Positions 1-7,028 of a DNA stretch of 10,462 nt are shown one piece after another. The stretch spans positions 1 to 10,462 of the forward strand of contig DAPQ01000069.1 in the NCBI GenBank assembly GCA_002502175.1, read 5' to 3'. Both the position numbers and the translations under genes were made by a program. Below the pieces are notes generated by a model that saw nothing but the letters and a program-made list of their open reading frames with translations, did not search any database and was not told where the DNA came from. The first letter of the stretch is position 1. Every line of letters starts with the position of its first letter. The stretch comes from Euryarchaeota archaeon UBA19. GTDB lineage: Archaea > Thermoplasmatota > Poseidoniia > Poseidoniales > Thalassarchaeaceae.

Positions 1-3000
1 ACTTGTATGGATGCCTCGGTTGGCCATTCAGCAGAAGGTGGCACATTGGTCCAGGAAGCATGCCAACCAGGAACATTCCAACCATTTACAGGACAAACAT
101 CCTGCCTTGATGCATCCGCTGGTCATTATGTTGATTCCTCTGCTTCGTCGTCTCAGAATCAATGTGCGACCGGTTATTCAAATGACCAAATTGGTCAATC
201 ATCCTGCTTACCCGCTCCTGCTGGTTCCTTCGTTAATCCAACAGGCGGTGACGCTGGTGCAAGCAATACAACAGCTGTCCAACTATCGGCGATGAGCGCA
301 AATTATTCTGCATCGATTACTGGTGGTTCAGATAGCATTGACGTATTTTCTCTAAATCTTTCCCGAACAACTTGGTTCACTGCAACCCTAACTTCTCCAG
401 CAGGGCAGAATTATGATATTGAATTGTTAAATTCCAGCTTCCAAGTAATCGATTCATCTACAACTAATGGTTCTGATGAAGTATCAACAGTTCCTGCAAA
501 TAATTCCAGTGGGATGTATTACATCAGAATTAGCTACTCTTCTGGATTCAATAACTCAGACGACTACAATCTGGTAATCAACCTCAGTTCAACTGGTGCT
601 GCCGCCACACAAGTAGGTTCGACATCGATAGATATCGATGCTGAGCATGGCATAGAAACCACAACTTGTTCACCAGGAACTTGGCAAGGTCAGACCGGTT
701 CAACTTCCTGTAACCAGGCATCCCCTGGTCACTATGTTTACGCAACTGGTGCAACATCACAAAATGCCTGTACTCCTGGATACTATCAACCGAATTCTGG
801 TCAAACAAGTTGCATAATAGCATCCTCGGGTTACTTCGTAGCATATCCTGCCTCAACATCCCAAACAGCAGCAGGACCCGGCCATTATGTCAACGGGACA
901 GGTGCAACAGCCCAGACTGCTTGTACAGTTGGAACCTACCAACCATCTTCAGCTCAGACTACTTGTTTTGCAGCAAGTCCAGGATACTATGTTCCTGTGA
1001 CCGGTCAAGCCAATCAGACGATTTGTAATGGAGGAACCTACCAACCAAACTCAGGCCAGAGAGAATGCATGAACGCAGACCCAGGTCATTATGTTCCAAA
1101 TCAAGGAGCAACCAATCAAACTCAATGTTCTATTGGTACCTACCAGCCACTTTCTGGCCAATGGTCTTGCCAGAATGCAGAACCCGGCCATTATGTCGAT
1201 GATGTGGGTGCAATTTCCCAAACACCTTGTTCAGTAGGAGAATATCAACCATCTAGTGGTCAAACTAGTTGCCTAACAACGTCCGCTGGATACTATACGA
1301 ATTCAACCGGATCAATCAATCAACAACCATGTCTTCCAGGGAATTTCCAACCCTTACCGGGTCAAGCAGAGTGTTTCCAAGCGGAACCGGGTTACTACGT
1401 TGATACACTTGCTGCAACCGCCCAAATCCCTTGCCCTGCAGGTTCATACAATCCATTCAATCAAGCGGATGAGGCAACTGATTGTATTCTTGCAGATACA
1501 GGACATTATGTTGCTCTCCAAGGCTCTGTGGCTCAAGATGAATGTAACCCAGGGAGCTACTCATCCACTCAAGGACAAATTTCCTGCGACGCAGCATCAC
1601 CCGGATACTACGTACCTAATTCAGCCGCCGATGAGCAATTGCCATGCTCTGTGGGAACCTGGCAGGGTTCCCAAGGTTCTACGGGCTGTGATGTAGCAGA
1701 TCCCGGACATTACGTTGATTCACAAGCAGCATCAATGCAGACAGCATGCTTCGCGGGAACCTACAATCCTAATTCTGGCTCAGTAAACTCTGCAGATTGT
1801 ATTTCCGCTGATGCGGGAAGCTACGTGGCAAATTCAGGTTCGGCTGAACAACTGCTTTGCCTAGCAGGAACCTACCAACCAGCTCCGGGGCAGTCCAGTT
1901 GTATCGATGCGGACTTTGGCTATCATGTTCCAAGCGAAGGAGCCACAGGACAAATTGGATGTTCAATGGGTTCCTATCAAGGAGAGAGGGGAGAAACACA
2001 GTGCAACTCTGCAGAACCAGGGTACTACGTCGACTCTCATTTCGCCTCATCTCAGACAGCATGTTTGGCCGGAAAATACAACCCATCCTCGGGATCTACT
2101 TCCGAAAATGATTGCATGGATGCCGCGCCTGGATTCTTCGTAGAAAACGTAGGCTCAGCATCACAGCAAGCCTGCGATTTCGGCTACTACCAGCCAAATG
2201 GTGGTTGGTCGAGTTGTATTATGGCTGATCCAGGTCATTACGTAGATACACAAGCCGCCACCGCTCAAATTGCCTGTGAGGCTGGAACATTCAATTCAAA
2301 TTCAGGGTCAACAACTGCGTTTGCTTGCTTAGATTCAGAACCTGGAAACTACGTTCCGGACCCAGCCTCTCCTGCTCAAATACCCTGTGAAGAGGGCAGT
2401 TACCAAAATCAAAGGCAACAAAACGAATGCAAACTAGCTAGTGTTGGATACTTCGTGAATACCACTGGGGCAATATCTCAGATCGCAGCGCCTCAAGATT
2501 ACTACACAGACGTCGAAGGTGCTACTGAGCCATTACCATGTCCAGAAGGCCGAATTACGATGGTTGAAGGCTCCGATGATGTTGAGGACTGCCGTCAAGA
2601 TTACGATGGAGATAGAACCCCAGATTTCCTTGATGAAGACGACGATAATGATGGTATAATCGACCATATTGACCAATGCGACACCGGTCTTTTGGATTGG
2701 ACTAGTACCAAATCCAACGATTGGGATCAAGATGGCTGTGAGGATACCATAGAAGATATTGATGATGATAATGACGGATTTTCCGACGCAGAAGACCACC
2801 TCCCCTTAGACCCAACGGAGTGGTTGGACAGTGATGGTGACGGAATAGGAGATAACGCTGACACTGATGATGATAATGACGGAATTCCAGACGAAGAAGA
2901 GCTCAAACTAGGATTAGATCCGCTTGTGGCTGATTATGATAATGATGGTTACAATGACAGCGTTGATGCTTTCCCTAAAGATCCAACAGAGTGGTTGGAT

Positions 3001-3663
3001 ACTGATGGTGACGGAACAGGGGACAATTCTGACAAATTCCCTACAGTGAAGTTTTACCAAACTTATGGGCAAGCAGCAGTCCACCTAGTTATCGGATTCA
3101 TTATCCTAGGAGTAATTGGATTTAGTGTGCGAATGGGTATAGGTGGCCGACCGGAGAAAGCAGAGGCTGATGATAGTACTCACGAGATTCGAGAAATCGC
3201 TGGAGTAGAAGTTAGAGTATCGGCAGAGGGCCGAATGTTTGACCAAACTACCGAACCCCAAGTCGAATCCAAGCCTGAACCCCAGCCAGTTGAAACCCCA
3301 TCTGCCACAATGTTTGACTTACAAGCAGCAGAACAAACGGTTACCGAATCAATGGATGAACCGATTACTGAACAAGTTGGAATGGATTTGACTCATGAGG
3401 CTGAGGTGCAGGAAGAGGCACTTACGGAATCCAAAGACACCTCACAACCAACTGAAGTCGTTGATGAATTAGACCTTGATAGTCTTCTGGCTACTGCACC
3501 CCCACCGGTTCCTAAAATCGAAGCACCTCCTGATGCACAAGTCAACGAGCACGGTCAGAAAGTTTGGCGCGATGACAATGGGGATGTTTGGGTACAGAAC
3601 CCAGATGGAAGTCTACTCAAGCACAACGTCTTGACAGGTGCTTGGGAACCTTACGAGCAGTGA
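1..3663 (+). CDS. Giant membrane-anchored surface protein, Cys-rich repeats plus TSP3 repeats, 5' partial
   Basis: No enzymatic function is recognised; the architecture suggests a surface-exposed adhesion or binding protein. The frame is open to the left edge and the first codons (Thr-Cys) continue a repeat, so the Met at base 7 is internal and any signal peptide lies outside the window. Counting from that Met: about twenty Cys-rich units (consensus C-x2-G-x-Y-Q-P-x2-G-Q-x2-C, then A-x-P-G-H-Y-V-x3-G-A-x2-Q) fill residues 1-80 and 217-860. A PPC-like beta domain rich in Ser/Asn (about 90-197) splits them. Calcium-type DxDxDG repeats of thrombospondin type 3 occupy 865-1013. One hydrophobic helix spans about 1024-1044, followed by Arg residues, which suggests the tail is inside the cell. 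The tail is Glu/Pro-rich and ends in a Trp-rich module (1179-1218). The repeats resemble the GCC2/GCC3 and ephrin-receptor-like Cys repeats. Stop is TGA. Confidence 0.9.
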   Translation, partial: TCMDASVGHSAEGGTLVQEACQPGTFQPFTGQTSCLDASAGHYVDSSASSSQNQCATGYSNDQIGQSSCLPAPAGSFVNPTGGDAGASNTTAVQLSAMSANYSASITGGSDSIDVFSLNLSRTTWFTATLTSPAGQNYDIELLNSSFQVIDSSTTNGSDEVSTVPANNSSGMYYIRISYSSGFNNSDDYNLVINLSSTGAAATQVGSTSIDIDAEHGIETTTCSPGTWQGQTGSTSCNQASPGHYVYATGATSQNACTPGYYQPNSGQTSCIIASSGYFVAYPASTSQTAAGPGHYVNGTGATAQTACTVGTYQPSSAQTTCFAASPGYYVPVTGQANQTICNGGTYQPNSGQRECMNADPGHYVPNQGATNQTQCSIGTYQPLSGQWSCQNAEPGHYVDDVGAISQTPCSVGEYQPSSGQTSCLTTSAGYYTNSTGSINQQPCLPGNFQPLPGQAECFQAEPGYYVDTLAATAQIPCPAGSYNPFNQADEATDCILADTGHYVALQGSVAQDECNPGSYSSTQGQISCDAASPGYYVPNSAADEQLPCSVGTWQGSQGSTGCDVADPGHYVDSQAASMQTACFAGTYNPNSGSVNSADCISADAGSYVANSGSAEQLLCLAGTYQPAPGQSSCIDADFGYHVPSEGATGQIGCSMGSYQGERGETQCNSAEPGYYVDSHFASSQTACLAGKYNPSSGSTSENDCMDAAPGFFVENVGSASQQACDFGYYQPNGGWSSCIMADPGHYVDTQAATAQIACEAGTFNSNSGSTTAFACLDSEPGNYVPDPASPAQIPCEEGSYQNQRQQNECKLASVGYFVNTTGAISQIAAPQDYYTDVEGATEPLPCPEGRITMVEGSDDVEDCRQDYDGDRTPDFLDEDDDNDGIIDHIDQCDTGLLDWTSTKSNDWDQDGCEDTIEDIDDDNDGFSDAEDHLPLDPTEWLDSDGDGIGDNADTDDDNDGIPDEEELKLGLDPLVADYDNDGYNDSVDAFPKDPTEWLDTDGDGTGDNSDKFPTVKFYQTYGQAAVHLVIGFIILGVIGFSVRMGIGGRPEKAEADDSTHEIREIAGVEVRVSAEGRMFDQTTEPQVESKPEPQPVETPSATMFDLQAAEQTVTESMDEPITEQVGMDLTHEAEVQEEALTESKDTSQPTEVVDELDLDSLLATAPPPVPKIEAPPDAQVNEHGQKVWRDDNGDVWVQNPDGSLLKHNVLTGAWEPYEQ
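655..2595 (+). repeat. Array of about 18 Cys-rich ~35-residue repeats within the giant gene
   Basis: After the PPC-like insertion the array runs almost unbroken. Each unit has two cysteines 14 residues apart (17 in the longer variant) and a second half with a PGHYV or PGYYV core followed by a Gln about eight to ten residues later. The fixed cysteine pairing suggests one disulfide per half-unit in an extracytoplasmic rod. Units are well diverged at DNA level, so the array is old rather than freshly amplified. At about 820-900 and 2440-2520 the Cys-bearing half is missing and two tyrosine-bearing halves follow each other directly. Confidence 0.85.
1432..2274 (+). repeat. Three-unit higher-order repeat, 315-nt period
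   Basis: A longer unit variant (Y-N-P, then G-S, with 17 residues between first and second Cys) starts at Cys codons 1432, 1747, 2062 and 2275. The intervals are 315, 315 and 213 nt, that is three, three and two units. Within each period the order is long unit, then a QP..GQ-like unit, then a WQG or YQG unit; the third period lacks the last member. This fits duplication of a 105-residue block, followed by loss of one unit. Confidence 0.75.
2599..3045 (+). repeat. Thrombospondin type 3-like Asp-rich calcium repeats
   Basis: The encoded stretch contains repeated D-x-D-x-D-G and D-D-D-N-D-G cores. Two near-identical segments, each with a DPTEWLD core followed by a D-G-D-G core, start near 2812 and 2983. 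Such repeats bind calcium in known proteins and often form a stiff linker between a surface region and the membrane, which fits their place just before the helix. The two DPTEWLD segments suggest internal duplication with a period of about 171 nt. Confidence 0.85.
3541..3660 (+). other. C-terminal Trp-rich, WW-like module of the giant protein
   Basis: The last 40 residues hold three tryptophans. The closing part, from the second Trp through N-P-D-G-S-L, N-x2-T-G-A-W-E-P-Y, follows the spacing of a WW domain (W, then DGxxYYxNxxTxxxxWxxP). A proline-rich segment (PPPVP) lies just before it. It sits on the predicted cytoplasmic side of the membrane helix. WW identity is inference from spacing only; it may instead be a lineage-specific tail module. 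Confidence 0.4.
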
Positions 3664-3697
3664 ACCTTGGTTTAATTGCATGAAGGGTTAGATTAGT

Positions 3698-3724
3698 CGC
3701 ATTGATAATGCGGCACCTAATGCG
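3698..3724 (+). promoter_or_regulatory. Hexamer half-site array upstream of sodN, candidate operator
   Basis: A perfect inverted repeat, CGCATT-gat-AATGCG, occupies 3698-3712. The right arm recurs as AATGCG at 3719-3724, within a TAATGCG direct repeat whose copies start 12 bases apart. Three copies of one hexamer lie within 27 bases of an 81-base leader before sodN. This could be a regulator site, perhaps responsive to nickel or oxidants, or the inverted repeat could form a small hairpin. No regulator gene lies nearby to help choose. Confidence 0.4.
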
Positions 3725-3744
3725 CTTGTTCGACGGTGAGTCAA

Positions 3745-4203
3745 ATGACAGACAACGACAACGAAATTATCCAAACTATCGAAGCCAGCGCCCACTGCGA
3801 CGGTCCTTGTGGAGTCTACGATCCTGCAAGTGCAAGAATAGCCGCTGAGGCAGTTCAATCGATGACCAAGAAGATGGTTACACTTGCAGAAAATCATGGC
3901 TCAGACTGTGGAACTGCAAGCTACATCAACACAATGAGCCGCTATGCTACAATCAAGGAAGAAGAAGCCCAAAAGTGCAAGGACGAATTATTGGTACTTT
4001 GGACTGATTACTTCAAGCCTCAACACCTAGAATCAATCCCTGACCTACACGACACTTTCTGGCAGGCAGCAAAACTCTGCTCAGCATGTAAGGTAGAAGT
4101 CTCAGAGCAGCATGCTCAGGAACTAATGGATGCAGTTGAAGCAATCCACCACATGTTCTGGGGAACCAAGGGCCGTGAAGACCCATGGATTCGCGCTTCC
4201 TGA
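3745..4203 (+). CDS. sodN: Nickel superoxide dismutase precursor
   Basis: Converts superoxide to oxygen and hydrogen peroxide at a nickel centre. The mature protein begins at the His codon 3793 with HCDGPCGVYD, the nickel hook: the His1 amine and side chain, Cys2 and Cys6 are the known ligands. The mature chain is 136 residues, somewhat longer than the Streptomyces enzyme and closer to marine cyanobacterial forms, with which it also shares Gly at position 4 (from memory). It carries four further cysteines, two in a CSAC motif at mature positions 96-99. The ATG at 3745 is preferred because GGTGAG at 3735-3740 precedes it by four bases; it gives a 16-residue leader with no hydrophobic core. A GTG at 3736 would add three residues. 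The leader must be cleaved to expose His1, which explains the overlapping protease gene downstream. Confidence 0.95.
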   Translation: MTDNDNEIIQTIEASAHCDGPCGVYDPASARIAAEAVQSMTKKMVTLAENHGSDCGTASYINTMSRYATIKEEEAQKCKDELLVLWTDYFKPQHLESIPDLHDTFWQAAKLCSACKVEVSEQHAQELMDAVEAIHHMFWGTKGREDPWIRAS

Positions 4204-4481
4204 ATGTCGTCGTAAACGGCGACTCAATGTGGCCTACACTCAAGCAGGGTAGTACTGCTAAGTTTGAGAGAATCGACTCAACCTCAGTAGCAGTAGGGCA
4301 AGTAGTATTGTTAGATCATCCGTTCAGACCTAATCTAAGGATAATCAAACGGATTCAATCTATGGAAGATGGCCGATTATTCCTTGTTGGCGACAATCCA
4401 GACCCCACGGCTAGTGAGGATAGTCACAACTTTGGGCAAGTTGATGTATCCTCAGTCATCGCGGTTTTATTTCCACAATAG
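4185..4481 (+). CDS. sodX: Nickel-type superoxide dismutase maturation protease (S26/signal peptidase family)
   Basis: Small serine peptidase that presumably removes the SodN leader so that nickel can bind the new N-terminus. At 98 residues it keeps the signal-peptidase boxes: G-D-S-M-W-P near the start with nucleophile Ser14, the general-base Lys at about 55 in RIIKRI, and the GDNP...S-x-DS-x3-G-x-V box at about 69-85. No membrane helix is visible, which fits cytoplasmic processing of SodN rather than secretion. Its ATG lies inside the 3' end of sodN (19-nt overlap), so translation is likely coupled. The pairing with sodN is the usual arrangement and strongly supports the name. Confidence 0.92.
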   Translation: MDSRFLNVVVNGDSMWPTLKQGSTAKFERIDSTSVAVGQVVLLDHPFRPNLRIIKRIQSMEDGRLFLVGDNPDPTASEDSHNFGQVDVSSVIAVLFPQ

Positions 4482-4483
4482 GC

Positions 4484-5464
4484 TCAGAATTGGATGACAT
4501 TAGCACCCCATGCTAAACCACCACCAAATGCAGCGGTAACCACTAGAGAACCCGGGCCAATCAGACCCTCATCCATCGCTTCGCGCATGGCGATTGGTAC
4601 ACTTGCACCGGCAGTATTTCCGTACTTGTGCAAATTTGTGAATGTCTTTTCCATCGGTAGGCCAAGTTTTTCCATTCCTGTTTTGATGATATTGATATTG
4701 GCCTGATGTGGGATAACTAAGTCGACTTCATCGAGACTTTTTCCAACGCGTTCTAGCGCGCTAAGCACCGCTTGTGGAAATGCCTCGATGGCGAAGTTCC
4801 AGACCGCTCGCCCATCCATGTGGAAGTATTGCATTCCTTCCTCGAAGTTATCACTCGGAATTGGAACTCTAACTCCACCTGCTGGAATTTCGATTACACC
4901 CGAGCCGCTACCATCACTGGTTAGCCAAGAGCCCAAGATGCCCTTTCCATCTTCCACCTCACCAAGAACTGCCGCTCCCGCTCCGTCACCAAACAGAACA
5001 CAGGTGGTTCTGTCTTGCCAATTTAGAATACGAGAATAAATTTCAGATCCGACCACTAGAACCTTGTCGTAGCCGGGAGTTCCAGCAAATCGAGCACCTA
5101 CATCTAGGGCGTAAACCCATCCTGCACAAACCGCATTGATGTCGAAGGCCCCACAATCCGAACAACCCAATTTTTCCTGAATAATTCCCGCTGTTGAGGA
5201 AAGTGGAACGTCAGGGGATGAGGTTGCAAGAATTACCAAATCTATGTCATCTGGAGTTAATCCCGCATCATCCAGAGCCCTCTTGCATGCTTCTACAGCT
5301 AGATCTGAAGTGTGTGTATCTTTGTCAGCGATTCGTCGCCTTTTCATGCCAGTTTTGGTGGTTATCCACTCATCGCTGGTCTCAACGATTTCCGCCCAAT
5401 CCTCATTACTCATTTCATGAGGAGGTACGTATGAACCGAGTCCAATAATTCCCACAGAGGTCAT
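4484..5464 (-). CDS. fabH: Beta-ketoacyl-ACP synthase III (FabH-type)
   Basis: Thiolase-fold condensing enzyme. In fatty-acid synthesis FabH joins acetyl-CoA with malonyl-ACP; relatives make other beta-keto products. The protein is 326 residues, normal for FabH, with the full catalytic triad: Cys113 in DINAVCAGW, His253 in IPHQAN and Asn283 in YGNTAGAS. The GDGAGAAVLGE and C-terminal FGGGLAWG motifs are also present. The ATG at 5464 is chosen because family similarity starts at TSVGIIGLGSYVP; an earlier Met at 5566 would overlap the dehydrogenase gene and add 34 unrelated residues. It follows the dehydrogenase by 47 nt, the longest gap in the cluster, with no strong ribosome binding site but an AT-rich TATAAT directly before the ATG. 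It may serve lipid synthesis, or condense an acyl product made by the neighbouring genes. Confidence 0.88.
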   Translation of the reverse strand: MTSVGIIGLGSYVPPHEMSNEDWAEIVETSDEWITTKTGMKRRRIADKDTHTSDLAVEACKRALDDAGLTPDDIDLVILATSSPDVPLSSTAGIIQEKLGCSDCGAFDINAVCAGWVYALDVGARFAGTPGYDKVLVVGSEIYSRILNWQDRTTCVLFGDGAGAAVLGEVEDGKGILGSWLTSDGSGSGVIEIPAGGVRVPIPSDNFEEGMQYFHMDGRAVWNFAIEAFPQAVLSALERVGKSLDEVDLVIPHQANINIIKTGMEKLGLPMEKTFTNLHKYGNTAGASVPIAMREAMDEGLIGPGSLVVTAAFGGGLAWGANVIQF

Positions 5465-5511
5465 ATTATAATGCGTCACGCGAGCGAACTCACATTTCAC
5501 AGTTGATGTTT

Positions 5512-7026
5512 TCAATCGTGTTTGAGGCAGATGTTCATTGGTTCTGAGAAAAAGCCGAGACTCCAACGCCCACCTTCCCTTCCGACTCCACTATCCTTGA
5601 CTCCACCAAACGGAACTCTCAAATCTCGATGTAGCCAAGTATTGACCCAAACCATGCCAGTGTCAATATTCTCAGCAACTCTTTGTCCCCTTCCTAAGTC
5701 GCTAGTCCAAACGCTTCCCGCCAAACCATAGCGGGTGTTATTTGCAATCGCAATCGCTTCTTCTTCACTCTCAAATCGATGTATGGTTACAACAGGGCCG
5801 AAGATTTCCTCAGTTGTACATCGAGCATCTGTTGCTACGCCTGAAATGACAGTAGGCGCCAGCCAATTGCCGTGCTCGAACTCTTTTGGAAGACAGGGAT
5901 ATCCTCCTGTGAGTATCTCGCCTCCCTCCTCGTTAGCCAACTCGACGTAACTTTCCACTTTCGCGAGATGGTCTGCTGAAATCAATGCCCCTAATTGGGT
6001 AGATTCGTCTGAAGGATCACCGATTTTCATTGATTCAACTGAGTTGACAAAAGCCTCGACAAATTCATCGTAAATACCAGATTGGACAAGAATTCTTGAG
6101 CCGCATAGGCACACTTGTCCTTGATTTAGGAATGCGGCTCTAGTTACTCCTTCGACGGTTTTCTCCATATCACAGTCGTCGAATACTATGCTTGCATTCT
6201 TGCCGCCTAATTCTAGACTGAGTTTCTTGAACATTGGACTTGCGGCGGCGGCAACCTTGGCTCCGGTAGCCGTACCTCCTGTGAATGAGACAAGGTCGAC
6301 ATCTGGATGAGAGGTAAGTGGGCCACCAGCACCCATTCCATCTCCATGAACTAGGTTGACGACTCCTTTTGGTAGGCCGACTTCGTGAATAGTTTCCATT
6401 AGTAAATCGGCGGTCATCGGAGTTAATTCACTGGGCTTACAGACGACTGTATTACCCATCCCGATGGCTGGAGCAACCTTCCAACTCAGAAGGTATAATG
6501 GAAGGTTCCATGGAGTAATCAATGCACCAACACCAACCGGTTTTGGTACAACGATATTTGTTGCATCTTCCATCTCAAAACGTTCTCTCTGACCGCCATG
6601 AGTTTCTCGAATTAATCCTGCAAAAAACCGGAAATTAGCCACTGAACGGTAAGCATCTACTGCGCGTGCTAAGGATATTGGTTTACCCGTATCTTTGCTT
6701 TCAAGTGCGGCGATATCTTCGTATTTTACTTCTAAGGCATCGGCGATTTTATCCAACCAATCGGCTCTTTCTGCATGGCTAAGTCCACCCCATTCTGGCT
6801 GAGCCTTTTTTGCCGCAGAAACTGCATGATCAACATCCGCTTGTGTCGAAAGTGGAACTCTTCCAAATCGTTCACCCGTCGCTGGTTTCAGAACGTTCAT
6901 CCAATCATCGTTAGAGTGGCAAACAAATTCACCATCAATGAAGTTACAAAGGTCGCGAGGTTCACTGCCAACAGGGTCTCTTTCACAAGGGGTGCAACCT
7001 GATTCACAGCACTTCTCAGGGTCCAA
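5512..7026 (-). CDS. NAD-dependent aldehyde dehydrogenase, ALDH8/2-aminomuconate-semialdehyde type
   Basis: Oxidises an aldehyde to a carboxylic acid with NAD(P)+. The 504-residue protein has the complete catalytic set: Asn173 in TPWNLP, Glu272 in LELGGKN, nucleophile Cys306 in NQGQVCLCGSR, the EEIFGP motif near 407 and the FTGGTATG cofactor loop at 248-255. The CLCxSR context and the FSEPMNICLKH ending resemble ALDH8A1 and 2-aminomuconic/2-hydroxymuconic semialdehyde dehydrogenases, so a dicarboxylic semialdehyde substrate is likely but not proven. The start is TTG at 7026: GGAGGG at 7038-7033 lies six bases upstream, and later Met codons would cut into the ALDH fold. The first 20 residues form a tag with four cysteines (CC-x3-C-x2-C) not typical of the family. 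The gene starts two bases after the previous stop codon. Confidence 0.92.
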   Translation of the reverse strand: MDPEKCCESGCTPCERDPVGSEPRDLCNFIDGEFVCHSNDDWMNVLKPATGERFGRVPLSTQADVDHAVSAAKKAQPEWGGLSHAERADWLDKIADALEVKYEDIAALESKDTGKPISLARAVDAYRSVANFRFFAGLIRETHGGQRERFEMEDATNIVVPKPVGVGALITPWNLPLYLLSWKVAPAIGMGNTVVCKPSELTPMTADLLMETIHEVGLPKGVVNLVHGDGMGAGGPLTSHPDVDLVSFTGGTATGAKVAAAASPMFKKLSLELGGKNASIVFDDCDMEKTVEGVTRAAFLNQGQVCLCGSRILVQSGIYDEFVEAFVNSVESMKIGDPSDESTQLGALISADHLAKVESYVELANEEGGEILTGGYPCLPKEFEHGNWLAPTVISGVATDARCTTEEIFGPVVTIHRFESEEEAIAIANNTRYGLAGSVWTSDLGRGQRVAENIDTGMVWVNTWLHRDLRVPFGGVKDSGVGREGGRWSLGFFSEPMNICLKHD

Positions 7027-7028
7027 AA

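Noticed and set aside
7..9. ATG at base 7 as the true start of the giant gene
   Set aside because: The codons before it (Thr-Cys) continue the Cys-repeat pattern and the frame is open to the edge, and no signal peptide follows.
1769..2086. Minus-strand frame of 105 residues inside the Cys-repeat array
   Set aside because: Open only because of the repeat composition of the real gene on the plus strand; its composition is unlike a normal protein and it has no family motif.
655..2595. CRISPR or tandem DNA repeat array
   Set aside because: The periodicity is at protein level in one open frame, DNA identity between units is low and there are no identical direct repeats with spacers.
2533..2799. 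Minus-strand frame of 88 residues, very rich in Ile and Val, looking like a membrane protein
   Set aside because: It is the antisense of the GAT/GAC-rich TSP3 region; reversed aspartate codons read as Ile and Val. No ribosome binding site or independent gene signal.
3698..3712. Inverted repeat as a transcription terminator of the giant gene
   Set aside because: The stem is only six base pairs with a three-base loop and no T-run follows, so an operator fits better.
5465..5566. Longer FabH start at 5566
   Set aside because: It would overlap the dehydrogenase gene by 55 bases and add 34 residues with no similarity to FabH, whose first strand begins at the chosen Met.
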